DNA of 64,000 nucleotides from Gammaproteobacteria bacterium (lineage in GTDB: Bacteria; Pseudomonadota; Gammaproteobacteria; Pseudomonadales; Cellvibrionaceae). The notes under the pieces are model-generated. The model had not been told where the DNA came from, did not search any database, and saw only the letters and a list, made by a program, of their open reading frames with translations. The translations under genes were made by a program, and so were the position numbers. This document shows positions 54,991-64,000 of this stretch, in pieces (the first letter of the stretch is position 1; each line of letters opens with the position of its first letter). The stretch is from contig JAGKWO010000031.1 in assembly GCA_021151835.1 (NCBI GenBank), positions 14,953-78,952 on the forward strand, read 5' to 3'.

Positions 54991-57045
54991 ATGAGTTTAA
55001 CAATTGTTGCTAGGCTGTTTGCACATGCGCAGTCAATTCCGAACGCGGTTGCGTTTCGATACTTGCAGGATCTTGAGTCTCCCCCACAAGAGTTGTCATA
55101 TAAATCTCTTTGGCAGGAGGCGGCGGCTATTGCTGATTTTCTACGTAGTGTTGCTGCGCCTGGCAGTCGAGTTATGTTATTTTTTCCTCCCGGAATGGCA
55201 TATATAAAAGCCTTCTACGGATGCCTGTTGGCACGCATGATTGCTGTTCCGTTATATCCTCCGCGTCGCAATGTAAAATCAGATCGGATTATTAATGTGG
55301 CACAAAGTTGCCAATCAACTGTTGCACTGACAACTCAGTCAGAATTGGCCAGTGTTCAAGCTTCATGGGGTGAACAAAATACTTTTAGATTACCACTATG
55401 TTTTTATGCAACAGATGAAATAGATGGAGCATCGCAGAGTGTAATTTTTTGTACCGATATTGAATTGGCAGCTCCAGCATTTTTACAGTACACCTCTGGC
55501 TCTACAGGCACCCCGAAAGGAGTGATTATTACTCATAATAATATTATGGCCAACGTTAAGCATCTGTCCTTAATGGCCGGTGGTAATCAAGAAGATATCT
55601 TTGTTAACTGGCTTCCGTTATTTCATGATTTAGGGTTAATTACTGCAGTCTTGTGGCCCGTTTATTTGGGCGCTTCTTCTACCTTAATGGCGCCTGCTAC
55701 TTTTGTGCGTAATCCCATTGTGTGGCTTAAAGCCATAAGCCGTTATCGTGGCTCAGTGTGTGGTTCGCCTAATTTTGCTTATGATCTTTGTACAAATAAA
55801 ATTGCTGATGCTGATCTATTAGCCTTGGACTTGAGTTCCTGGCGCGTTGCTTATAACGCAGCAGAACCTGTTAGAGCAGAAACATTAAATAAATTCACAG
55901 CGCGGTTTTCGGCATGTGGTTTTCATGCGCAAGCCTTTTATCCTGGCTATGGTATGGCTGAAGCAACAGTATTTATTACGGGAGGCGTTTCATCTGAAAA
56001 ACCGACACAACTTAACGTTAATAAAAGAATGATTGCTGAGCATAAACTTGAGTTGGTTGATGAAGCAGATGATATGGCCATAAGAATAGTTGCCTGTGGC
56101 ACAGCCTTGCCACCTCATGATGTGCGCATAGTAAATCCGGATACGGGATGTGAACTGGCTAGTGGCAGCATTGGTGAAATATGGTTTGCAGGTCCGAGCG
56201 TATCTCCCGGTTATTGGGGATTGCTTGAATTGTCAAATGCTACCTTCAATCAAAAAATAGTTAACCAGAATACCAATCAAAATCTTTATCTTAAAACGGG
56301 TGATCTTGGGGTCATGTGGGGTAATGAATTATTTGTTACCGGTCGGATAAAAGATCTTATTATCTTGCGCGGTAGAAATTATTACCCACAAGATATCGAG
56401 GATTCAGCTACGTCTGCGCACATGGCTTTAAGACGAGGGTATTGTGCAGCATTTTCTGTACTTGAAAACAATATTGAACTGCTTGTTGTTGTTGCGGAAG
56501 TTGAGCGTGAGCATTTTCGTACAATCAATGTCGATGAAATTGTGAGTGCAATTCGTCAGCGTGTAGTTCTTGATTATGAGGTAAATGTTGATCAGGTAGT
56601 ATTGCTCAAACCTTACAAAATACCTGTTACCTCAAGTGGAAAAATTCAAAGAAGACAAACTAGGCAATTACTACTTAGTCAGGAGTTGGATGTTATCGCG
56701 CAATCCGGCTTTATGAATAAAACTGAATTAGAGTTTAAAGATAGTTATGTTGCTCCCGGATCAGAAGCAGAACGTCTGCTGTATGGCATATGGTGTGCTG
56801 TGCTTGAGCGCGATCATATTAGTATCACCGATAATTTTTATGATATTGGTGGCAGCTCACTAAGTGCCTTAGAAATATCCGCCGAAGTACGTAAACAATT
56901 CCCGGCAATGGATATGAATGTAGAACAGATGCTTGATTTTCCAACCATTGCGAAGCTGGCACAATTTCTAGAAATAAAAATAGCTCATGCAAAAAGTAAA
57001 CAAGTCTCCATCGCGAATCTAAAGCGTAGGGTTGTAGCAATATGA
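54991..57045 (+). CDS. fatty acyl-AMP ligase with C-terminal carrier domain
   Basis: A 684-residue FAAL-ACP. FAAL features are LFFPPGMAYIKAFYGCL with PLYPPRR near residue 90, the P-loop YTSGSTGTPKG near 166, NWLPLFHDLGLI near 205 and KTGDLG ... GRIKDLIILRGRNYYPQDIE near 436-470, which is the form specific to fatty acyl-AMP ligases. Residues about 590-670 are a phosphopantetheine carrier domain with the serine in GGSSL. The enzyme should activate a fatty acid and load it on its own carrier to start a lipopeptide. It overlaps the NRPS gene by 4 bases (ATGA). Confidence 0.93.
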   Translation: MSLTIVARLFAHAQSIPNAVAFRYLQDLESPPQELSYKSLWQEAAAIADFLRSVAAPGSRVMLFFPPGMAYIKAFYGCLLARMIAVPLYPPRRNVKSDRIINVAQSCQSTVALTTQSELASVQASWGEQNTFRLPLCFYATDEIDGASQSVIFCTDIELAAPAFLQYTSGSTGTPKGVIITHNNIMANVKHLSLMAGGNQEDIFVNWLPLFHDLGLITAVLWPVYLGASSTLMAPATFVRNPIVWLKAISRYRGSVCGSPNFAYDLCTNKIADADLLALDLSSWRVAYNAAEPVRAETLNKFTARFSACGFHAQAFYPGYGMAEATVFITGGVSSEKPTQLNVNKRMIAEHKLELVDEADDMAIRIVACGTALPPHDVRIVNPDTGCELASGSIGEIWFAGPSVSPGYWGLLELSNATFNQKIVNQNTNQNLYLKTGDLGVMWGNELFVTGRIKDLIILRGRNYYPQDIEDSATSAHMALRRGYCAAFSVLENNIELLVVVAEVEREHFRTINVDEIVSAIRQRVVLDYEVNVDQVVLLKPYKIPVTSSGKIQRRQTRQLLLSQELDVIAQSGFMNKTELEFKDSYVAPGSEAERLLYGIWCAVLERDHISITDNFYDIGGSSLSALEISAEVRKQFPAMDMNVEQMLDFPTIAKLAQFLEIKIAHAKSKQVSIANLKRRVVAI

Positions 57046-60000
57046 ATGCGCAAAAATTAGTTAGTTTGCTTTATCAAAAGGGTGCAGTTTTATCAGTTGA
57101 GAAAGGTAATTTATTGATCGATGCGCCTGATAATGCGCTGGATGATCAGTTGTTGCAGCAACTGAAAGTATTTAAAGCCGACATTGTTGCACTGCTTGAT
57201 AAGCTTGAAAGTTCCGCAGCGACAGAAATATTGGAAAAGCATGACTATCCTTCATCCTATGTTTGCGCCACATCATTAGCACAGCAGCGCATATTATTTA
57301 TGGAAGAGTTGGCGGGTAATAAGTCTTACTACAATATTCCCGTAGTTTATAAAATTAAAGGCACTTTAAATAAAGCGGCATTATATCAATCGTTCTCTCG
57401 CCTTGTGGCCAGGCATGATGTACTTAGGTCCATCTATGTGTTGGAAAATAACATCTATATGCAACGTATTGGCGAGCCAGCTGCGCTGCAAATTAACAAA
57501 GTTACTCTGATTGATGTGCCAGATAAAAACGATATTCTAAAAAGGCTTTTAGAAAAAGATGCGCATCATCCATTTAATCTTTCGTGTGAGTGGCCAATAA
57601 AAATTTCTCTTATTGAATTTGATGTAGATGAATATGTTTTGAGTATTAATATCCACCATATCGCGGCAGATGGTTGGAGTGCGCGGCGTATTATTACTGA
57701 AATTTCCAACGGTTATCAGCTCTATCAGAATGAGTTTGATTCAGTCATTGCTAAGGATCTCGAGCGAGATTATCAGTATGCCGATTACATTCAGTGGCAG
57801 GCGGCATGGCAGAAAAGTCCGCAGTATCGAGATGCAAAAAATTACTGGATTGTCTCGCTCAAAGGTGCACCTGAATTACATAGCGTGCCGACAGACTTTA
57901 TGCGACCGGCTATTCAATCGGTAGCAGGGGATACCTATACGCAAATTATTCCTGCTTCGTTAGTGGCAAAGATTGGCGCGCGCGCGCGCGCGCATAAAAC
58001 TACACCATTTGTAATTTTTCAAGCGGCATTTGCAGCATTTTTAGCGCGTTACAGTGGTGAGTCTGACATAGTGTTTGGCACTGCCAGTGCGAATAGACAG
58101 CCACTTGAGTTTATCAATACGGTTGGTTTATTTGTGAATACGTTGGTTTTGCGTTACGCAGTATCCGATGATATTTCTTTTGATGAATTAGTCAAACAAG
58201 CAGTTACGGTTAGCGCTCAAGCGTTTCGTTTTCAGCAGTTACCGTTCGATGTGGTCGTTGATGAATTGCAGCCTGCACGTAGCTTGGGATATAACCCACT
58301 TGTGCAAATAATGTTGGTCATGCAAGAAAGCACTGCCGGTGGACTGACGCTAGACAGCGCTGTGGTTACTCAGCTTCAGCAACAGCAAAAAGTATCCAAG
58401 TTTGATTTGGCGCTGCATATTTTTGCTGATAAAGATGAAATGTCCGTTAATTGGGAATATAGCACTAGCCTGTTTAAGCTCAGTACAATTCAGGCAATGG
58501 CAACGCACTTGGCCGGCTTGCTGGATGCTTGTTTGTCTCTACCTGACAAAAAAATAAATTGCATCCCGTTGGTTACTGTCGATGTATCCGCTAAAACTAT
58601 CAACACGCAGCATTTTCCAGCCCCTCGCTGTGTTCATGTGTTATTTGAACGTCAAGTTACATTAGCTCCTGATAGCATTGCAGTACTTGAGGATGATCGT
58701 TCTATTACGTATAGGGAATTGAATGCTCAAGCCAATCATCTAGCCAATCATCTCTATGCAATATGTGGCGGCAATGTGGGGCGTATTGGTTTGTGCATGG
58801 AAAAATCCACAGAATTGATAGTGGGTTTACTAGCCATCATAAAAATGGGTGCAGTCTATGTGCCGCTAGACCCCCATTATCCTAAAGAGCGTCTTGATTG
58901 GATGCTTCAGGATTCAGGAATTCATATTTTATTGACGCGCAGTGATACCTGTTTACCAACCGAGCTTAATTCGGCGACGCAAATACTGCAAGTAGAAACA
59001 CTACTTAACACCGACATTGCATTGTCCTATGTTTCCAGCGCTCATTTGGATGCCCCTGCCTATATTATTTATACATCGGGTTCAACTGGAAAGCCGAAAG
59101 GTGTTCTGGTTTCTCACCGTAGTTTATTTTATTCATTGCACGCTAACCAATCGCTGATGTCAATTGGGCCGCATGATTTAATGCCGACGATTGGTTCACA
59201 AGCCTTTGGGGTTTCGCTGCTCGAAATTTTCCTGCCATTAATTTCTGGTGGGCAAGTTCAGGTTATTAAAAAAGCCTACATCACCGATATCGAACAACTT
59301 ATTCAAAGAACAAATAACGTCACCGTATTGCATGCGGTTCCGAGCCTTATGCGGCAATGGCTAGATGTTGTTGTGATTGCCGATAACCCTGAGCAATATC
59401 CTCGGTTGCGATTATTGTTGGTGGGGGGAGAGTCAGTTCCGGTTGGATTATTACAAAAAATTAAGCAGTGGCGGCCAGAAGTGCGCTTGTTGGAACTATA
59501 TGGTATGACGGAGTCAGCCGTGGTGTGTAGTAGTTATGCTGCGAATGAAGGGGCGCACACACATTACTGCATAGGTAAACCTCACCCTAATACACTATTT
59601 TATGTGCTCAATTCGTGTGGGCTACAGCAGCCAACAGGTGTGTCGGGTGAGTTGCATATCGGCGGTTTGTCGTTGGCCTCTGAATATATTAATCAACCAG
59701 AGGCGACGGCTGAAAAATTTATTGTGAATCCTTATCTACGTGGTGAGCGGCTTTATAAAACCGGTGATCGCGTAAGGCTACTGGATGATGGTAACTATGA
59801 ATTTTTAGGTAGAGTAGATCATCAAGTTAGTTTGCGTGGCGTACGTATTGAGCTTGGCGAAATAGAAACACTTGCAGCAGAAATTGATGGAGTTAAACAA
59901 GCTGTTGCATATGTTAGCAATATTGGTAACGATGAAAAAACATTGGTTTTATATTACACCGCTCATGCTGGCGGATCAGATCAAGCGGGATTATCTGAGT

Positions 60001-60449
60001 CCATCAGAGTCCATTTTGCGCGACACTTGCCAGATTATATGCGTCCGTCACTGATTCAACATCTGGATTTATTTCCTTTAAATCCTAATGGCAAAGTGGA
60101 CCGCAATAAATTGCCATCTCCCCATTTCGTTACCTCTGTTGTTGCGCCGGAAACGGAAATTGAACGGCGTATAGCTGGCTTATGGCAATCGGTTTTGCAG
60201 TGTGATTCGATTAGTGTAACTGCAAATTTCTTTGAAATGGGCGGTCATTCGTTGATGGCAACTAAGTTGGCAACTCAAATAAGGGCGACTTTTGAAATTT
60301 CTCTTCCTTTAACCGTGTTGTTTGAGTCTCCGAGCATCCGCTCTTGTGCGCACTATATTGAGCATGCGCTGAAAGAGAAATATGCACAAAAGTTGATTCT
60401 AAACAGTGTGGCCAATGACGCCACGCAGGATGAAGAGCTGATTCTCTAA
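57042..60449 (+). CDS. non-ribosomal peptide synthetase, TubC-C-A-PCP
   Basis: A 1135-residue one-module NRPS. Order: TubC-type N-terminal docking domain (residues 1-55), condensation domain (about 75-500) with HHIAADG near 204, adenylation domain (about 535-1020) with YTSGSTGKPKG near 675, LYGMTES near 820 and NPNGKVDRNKL near 1015, and a carrier domain with the serine in GGHSL near 1068. There is no thioesterase, so it passes its product on. By alignment with GrsA the specificity residues read approximately G-V-L-H-L-G-L-V-V-K; the first is Gly where Asp235 is usual. A (GC)9 tract lies in the condensation domain. It accepts the acyl chain from the preceding FAAL. Confidence 0.93.
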   Translation: MNAQKLVSLLYQKGAVLSVEKGNLLIDAPDNALDDQLLQQLKVFKADIVALLDKLESSAATEILEKHDYPSSYVCATSLAQQRILFMEELAGNKSYYNIPVVYKIKGTLNKAALYQSFSRLVARHDVLRSIYVLENNIYMQRIGEPAALQINKVTLIDVPDKNDILKRLLEKDAHHPFNLSCEWPIKISLIEFDVDEYVLSINIHHIAADGWSARRIITEISNGYQLYQNEFDSVIAKDLERDYQYADYIQWQAAWQKSPQYRDAKNYWIVSLKGAPELHSVPTDFMRPAIQSVAGDTYTQIIPASLVAKIGARARAHKTTPFVIFQAAFAAFLARYSGESDIVFGTASANRQPLEFINTVGLFVNTLVLRYAVSDDISFDELVKQAVTVSAQAFRFQQLPFDVVVDELQPARSLGYNPLVQIMLVMQESTAGGLTLDSAVVTQLQQQQKVSKFDLALHIFADKDEMSVNWEYSTSLFKLSTIQAMATHLAGLLDACLSLPDKKINCIPLVTVDVSAKTINTQHFPAPRCVHVLFERQVTLAPDSIAVLEDDRSITYRELNAQANHLANHLYAICGGNVGRIGLCMEKSTELIVGLLAIIKMGAVYVPLDPHYPKERLDWMLQDSGIHILLTRSDTCLPTELNSATQILQVETLLNTDIALSYVSSAHLDAPAYIIYTSGSTGKPKGVLVSHRSLFYSLHANQSLMSIGPHDLMPTIGSQAFGVSLLEIFLPLISGGQVQVIKKAYITDIEQLIQRTNNVTVLHAVPSLMRQWLDVVVIADNPEQYPRLRLLLVGGESVPVGLLQKIKQWRPEVRLLELYGMTESAVVCSSYAANEGAHTHYCIGKPHPNTLFYVLNSCGLQQPTGVSGELHIGGLSLASEYINQPEATAEKFIVNPYLRGERLYKTGDRVRLLDDGNYEFLGRVDHQVSLRGVRIELGEIETLAAEIDGVKQAVAYVSNIGNDEKTLVLYYTAHAGGSDQAGLSESIRVHFARHLPDYMRPSLIQHLDLFPLNPNGKVDRNKLPSPHFVTSVVAPETEIERRIAGLWQSVLQCDSISVTANFFEMGGHSLMATKLATQIRATFEISLPLTVLFESPSIRSCAHYIEHALKEKYAQKLILNSVANDATQDEELIL
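57976..57993 (+). repeat. (GC)9 dinucleotide tract inside the NRPS gene
   Basis: Eighteen bases of alternating G and C, coding Ala-Arg-Ala-Arg in the condensation domain. It is striking within an AT-rich gene. Dinucleotide tracts can slip and shift the frame. Confidence 0.9.
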
Positions 60450-60512
60450 CGCCCGTGCGCAAAATATTTGTAGAGTAGCATGCAAAAATAAATTTTAATC
60501 GAATATTCTGAA

Positions 60513-62219
60513 ATGAAAGCCAAGCACCCACATATATCTATATTCACGTTGTTGTACAAGTACTCGCCAAAACTTTTTGTTTTTGCGGTTGTGGTGGGTG
60601 CAATAGCCGGAGCACTTTATAGTTTAATTATTCCTTTTTTGTTGCGTGAATTGGATTCTCAAACAAAAAATTCAGATGCTATGTTGAGTGCTATAGATCA
60701 ACATCAAGCTGAAGTGTTTTTTGGTATATGTTTATTTATTTTGGTTGCAAAGGCATTGTCGGTAATAACCGTCAATAACATTGCAAAATCCGCTGTGGCA
60801 GAGCTAAGGATTAACATTGCGCAAAAAATAAATAAAATGATGATTAGTCATGTTGAGCATATTGGGTTCCCCCGATTACTTAATATATTGACTGATGATG
60901 TTAATAACCTTGCCGCAGCCGCTGTTGCTATTCCAATGTTACTCGTATCAATCGTGACCGTTGTGGGTATGCTCGGTTATTTGGCAGTACTTAACTCTTA
61001 TATTTTTCTGATTGTATTGGGTGCCATTTTTCTGGGTGTTTTTATGTTTCAAATTCCGGTTGCCATGGCATCAGGATTGTATCAAAAAGCCAGGGCTCTA
61101 CGTGATGTGATCCAGGAAGGCTTGCGTGGGCTGGTGATGGGTGCCTACGAACTTAAATTGAATAAACAAAAATCAGAAGCTTATATTAATGATGAGCTCA
61201 TGGTTCCACAAAGGAAGTCAGCAACGTTAGAAAAAGTAGGTGACGCCGTACTGCATATTGCGGGAACCTCCAGTGACTTACTGTCTTTTTTTATCATCGG
61301 AGTGGTTGTATTTATAGTACCGAAGTATTTGAATTTTCCGGTGTCTGAAAGTTATGGTGTGGTGATGGCGCTACTCTATATTGCAGGACCTGTAGCTAAT
61401 ATTTTGGGAATGATGCAGCATTTAAAAGTGGGTCAAGTAGCTCTCCATCGCATCAATCAATTGAATGACTTTGATGAGGATTCCGCTGCTCAATCTGCGG
61501 TAAAGTCTTTAAAGCCCTGGTCAGAGTTTAGCGTAAAGGCTGTTACTTATACCTATCCGTCGCAAACTGATAGTCAGGACCGAGCTTTTTCGCTTTCACC
61601 TGTCAGTCTTTCATTTTATGCAGGTCAAATAAATTTTATTGTGGGTGGCAATGGTTCAGGAAAATCAACGTTAAGTAAATTGATGTCACTTCATTATGCA
61701 CCAACAAGCGGTGGTATTTATTTCGATAGTGAGAAAATAAATGCTGAAGATGTTTTTCAGGCAAGGTCGCGAATATCAGTCATATTCTCCAATTATTATT
61801 TGTTCGGAAAATTGTACCGCGAATTTACTTCTGCCGATAAAGATAAAATAAATGGCTACATAAAATCACTTGGGCTAGAGGGGAAAACGGAATTTATTGA
61901 TGGTTGCTTCACAACGACTAAACTCTCCGATGGCCAGCGTCGTCGCCTTGCGCTTTTAGTTGCGCTTCTGGAAGACAAAGATATTTATATTTTTGATGAG
62001 TGGGCTGCGGATCAGGATCCTGAATTTAAAAGCATATTTTATCGAGAAATTCTTCAAGATATGAAGCGCAATAACAAGCTTGTTATTGTCATCACACATG
62101 ATGATCGTTATTTTGATTGCGCCGACCGTGTTATTTTTATGGAAGACGGAAGAGTGGTTAGAGAACAGAAAACCTCTGTCAGTAACAGTGCAATCCCCGC
62201 GGCTGAATTTAACTTTTAA
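60513..62219 (+). CDS. cyclic-peptide/siderophore-type ABC exporter (SyrD/PvdE-like)
   Basis: A 568-residue half transporter with an N-terminal membrane domain (six hydrophobic segments within residues 1-320) and a C-terminal ATPase. Walker A GGNGSGKST is near 377, the signature LSDGQRRRLAL near 471 and the Walker B extension FDEWAADQDP near 494. FDEWAADQDP is diagnostic of the SyrD/PvdE family, which moves NRPS products across the inner membrane. It lies between two NRPS genes, 63 bases after the first. Confidence 0.93.
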   Translation: MKAKHPHISIFTLLYKYSPKLFVFAVVVGAIAGALYSLIIPFLLRELDSQTKNSDAMLSAIDQHQAEVFFGICLFILVAKALSVITVNNIAKSAVAELRINIAQKINKMMISHVEHIGFPRLLNILTDDVNNLAAAAVAIPMLLVSIVTVVGMLGYLAVLNSYIFLIVLGAIFLGVFMFQIPVAMASGLYQKARALRDVIQEGLRGLVMGAYELKLNKQKSEAYINDELMVPQRKSATLEKVGDAVLHIAGTSSDLLSFFIIGVVVFIVPKYLNFPVSESYGVVMALLYIAGPVANILGMMQHLKVGQVALHRINQLNDFDEDSAAQSAVKSLKPWSEFSVKAVTYTYPSQTDSQDRAFSLSPVSLSFYAGQINFIVGGNGSGKSTLSKLMSLHYAPTSGGIYFDSEKINAEDVFQARSRISVIFSNYYLFGKLYREFTSADKDKINGYIKSLGLEGKTEFIDGCFTTTKLSDGQRRRLALLVALLEDKDIYIFDEWAADQDPEFKSIFYREILQDMKRNNKLVIVITHDDRYFDCADRVIFMEDGRVVREQKTSVSNSAIPAAEFNF

Positions 62220-62305
62220 TTGCATTCTTTGCCAAAAATATTTATTTGCGATTAAAAAACCATTAAATGTTTATTGTCAAAGCCTAAATATATGAGTTAA
62301 ATTTT

Positions 62306-64000
62306 ATGATTTTTTTGGATTTTTTAAGTTTCTGTGAAGCAAATTTTATTCGTTTTTCTTTGATAGATAATCAGCTGAAAGTTAATGCGCCGAAAGATAC
62401 GATTACTGCAGACGTGGTTGAGCAGTTACGTCACTTTAAGCCTCAATTGATGGAATGGCTGCAGGAAAATCTATCAGCCGCTAATCGTTCTAGTAATTCG
62501 TTTAGTCACATTGAATTTGCAAATCGCACCACAAACCTGCCGGTATCTTTTGGGCAAGAGCAATTATGGTTAACCCAAGCTTTGGATAATGTTGGTGGTA
62601 ACTATCATTTTGTTAGAATACTTGATCTGGTTGGCGATCTGAACATAGAGGCGCTTGAATTAAGTTTTACCGCAATAGTTAACCGGCATGAAGCCCTTCG
62701 AACAGTTTTTGTCGAACAGGAAGGGCTGTTATCGCAACGTATTTTATCCACCTTACCAATCAGTTTACCGTTGGTTGATATTAGTACCTTGGATCAAAAC
62801 CAAAAGCAGAGTGAGCTTATCCGACTGCAGCAAGCCTTAGGATCGAAGGTTTTCGATTTGAGTTGCGATTTTATGCTCAGGCTGCAATTAATTCGCTTAA
62901 AGAATGGCCACCACCAACTTATCATTGTGCTGCATCACATAGCTTCAGATGGCTGGTCTTTGGGAGTTCTGGTTAACGATCTTCAAGCATTTTATAGTCA
63001 TTATGTACAAGCTACTCCTTTATTGCTGCCACATTTACCTATTCAATATGCAGATTATTCAGCGTGGCAACGTTCGGAGATCACCAATAGCAGATTTAAG
63101 GCATCTTTAGAGTTCTGGGCACAGCAATTAAACGATGTACCTGATGTCCATAATTTACCCTCAGATTATCCGAGGCCATTATATCGTGATTTTAGTGGCA
63201 GCCAATTGCATCAACACATTGATGGGTTTACTACACAAGCACTACAACAGTTGGCGCGGCATTCCGGCGCCACACTATTTATGGTGCTGGAAAGTGTGTT
63301 TGCTATTTTATTGTCGCGCTACAGCAATACTAATGACATTGTCATAGGCACTCCAGTTGCTAATAGGAATCACGAAGATTTAACGGATTTAATTGGCTAT
63401 TTTGTGAATATGTTGGTGTTGCGCCATGAGGTTGACCATAATTTATCTTTCGAGCAGTTTTTAGCGCAGGCTAAAAGTGAAATTGTGACGGCTTTTAAAC
63501 ATCAAGAAGTACCGTTTGAGAGGGTAGTGCAAACGGTTGTTAAAACACGCAGTACTAGTTACAGTCCGTTAATACAAATTGCGTTTTCACTACAAAATAA
63601 CGATATTCCTGATGTGGTTTTACCTGGTCTTGTTTGCAAAATTGCAGAGCCATCAATCGTAACCTGCCCGTTCGAGCTGGAGTTGGAAATTACCGAGACA
63701 GTATCCGGCTTGGGTATCTGTTGGCGTTATGCCACTGATTTATTTAGCTCGCAAACTATTACACGCATGGCAGGCCATTTTAAACAACTAATTAGAAGTG
63801 CACTTGAAAATTTGACGATGCCGATTGGGCAATTAGATATGCTCAGCTCACAAGAGCGTCATCAGTTGCTGGTGGAATGGAACGATACTGCAGTTGCTTA
63901 CCCGAAAGACAAATGCATTCATGAATTGTTTGAGGCGCAAGTAGAAAACAATCCGGATGCAGTTGCGGTTATCTTTGAAGATCAGCAGTTTACGTACGGT
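62306..64000 (+). CDS. non-ribosomal peptide synthetase, N-terminal part (runs off window)
   Basis: An open frame from ATG 62306 continues without stop to the window end (565 codons seen). It starts with a second TubC-type docking domain (residues 1-55), then a full condensation domain (about 75-500) with HHIASDGW near 210, NLPSDYPRP near 285 and GYFVNMLVLR near 370, and then the beginning of an adenylation domain (IHELFEAQVENNPDAVAV, TYG at the edge). It would take the product of the first NRPS. Its other modules, and any thioesterase, lie outside the window. Confidence 0.93.
   Translation, partial: MIFLDFLSFCEANFIRFSLIDNQLKVNAPKDTITADVVEQLRHFKPQLMEWLQENLSAANRSSNSFSHIEFANRTTNLPVSFGQEQLWLTQALDNVGGNYHFVRILDLVGDLNIEALELSFTAIVNRHEALRTVFVEQEGLLSQRILSTLPISLPLVDISTLDQNQKQSELIRLQQALGSKVFDLSCDFMLRLQLIRLKNGHHQLIIVLHHIASDGWSLGVLVNDLQAFYSHYVQATPLLLPHLPIQYADYSAWQRSEITNSRFKASLEFWAQQLNDVPDVHNLPSDYPRPLYRDFSGSQLHQHIDGFTTQALQQLARHSGATLFMVLESVFAILLSRYSNTNDIVIGTPVANRNHEDLTDLIGYFVNMLVLRHEVDHNLSFEQFLAQAKSEIVTAFKHQEVPFERVVQTVVKTRSTSYSPLIQIAFSLQNNDIPDVVLPGLVCKIAEPSIVTCPFELELEITETVSGLGICWRYATDLFSSQTITRMAGHFKQLIRSALENLTMPIGQLDMLSSQERHQLLVEWNDTAVAYPKDKCIHELFEAQVENNPDAVAVIFEDQQFTYG

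Overview
The window looks like chromosomal DNA of a Cellvibrionaceae-like gammaproteobacterium (Cellvibrio, Saccharophagus or Teredinibacter relatives). This is inferred from a PEP-CTERM/exosortase-type exopolysaccharide locus with its dedicated PrsK/PrsR two-component system, a lipoprotein with serine-rich linkers of the kind common in that group, and Rep, ComM and cytochrome c5-like genes typical of gammaproteobacteria. No rRNA or tRNA gene was recognised, so the assignment is tentative.

Region 1 (1-24650) is an exopolysaccharide synthesis and export locus. It opens with the tail of an EpsI/exosortase-associated protein. Then follow GT2 and GT4 glycosyltransferases, a PaaK/CapK-like AMP ligase, a CapA-like protein, a secreted protein, an OafA-type acyltransferase, a NodB-type deacetylase, a Wzy-like polymerase/ligase, a Wzx-like flippase, an asparagine-synthase-type amidotransferase and a GNAT-FemAB fusion. 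The genes are tightly packed, often overlapping by 1-17 bases. Positions 3871-8280 are visibly more AT-rich and may be a serotype-like module exchanged into the locus.

Region 2 (24650-34525) holds a PEP-CTERM protein with a sigma-54-like promoter, a lipoprotein, the prsK-prsR operon, a cytochrome c5-like protein, Rep helicase and a REC-GGDEF-EAL gene broken by an internal deletion.

Region 3 (34530-41350) is a comM (yifB) gene cut by a Tn7-like transposon. Only the C-terminal half of comM is present. The transposon end starts near 35195 and is followed by repeats that look like TnsB sites, then by tnsA-tnsB-tnsC-tniQ and a fifth gene encoding six tandem zinc ribbons. This order matches the tniCABDE layout of the comM-targeting AbaR/Tn6022 family.

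Region 4 (41351-64000) lies downstream of the transposition genes and is AT-rich and mosaic. It carries a HEPN-like protein, a truncated IS21 element, a second decayed tnsB fragment and remnants of IS4- and IS5-family elements. Among them is a non-ribosomal lipopeptide cluster: GAMT-like methyltransferase, secreted double FGE/PvdO-like protein, type II thioesterase, TolC-like protein, lipoprotein, VOC protein, fatty acyl-AMP ligase with carrier domain, a C-A-PCP NRPS, a SyrD/PvdE-type exporter, and a second NRPS running off the window end. The missing N-terminal half of comM is not seen, so either this cluster is cargo of a large comM island or the locus has been rearranged.

As a whole, the FAAL would load a fatty acid onto its own carrier, the NRPSs would extend it, the PvdE-like exporter would move the product to the periplasm where the FGE-like protein could modify it, and TolC would complete export. 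This pathway is inference from domain content.
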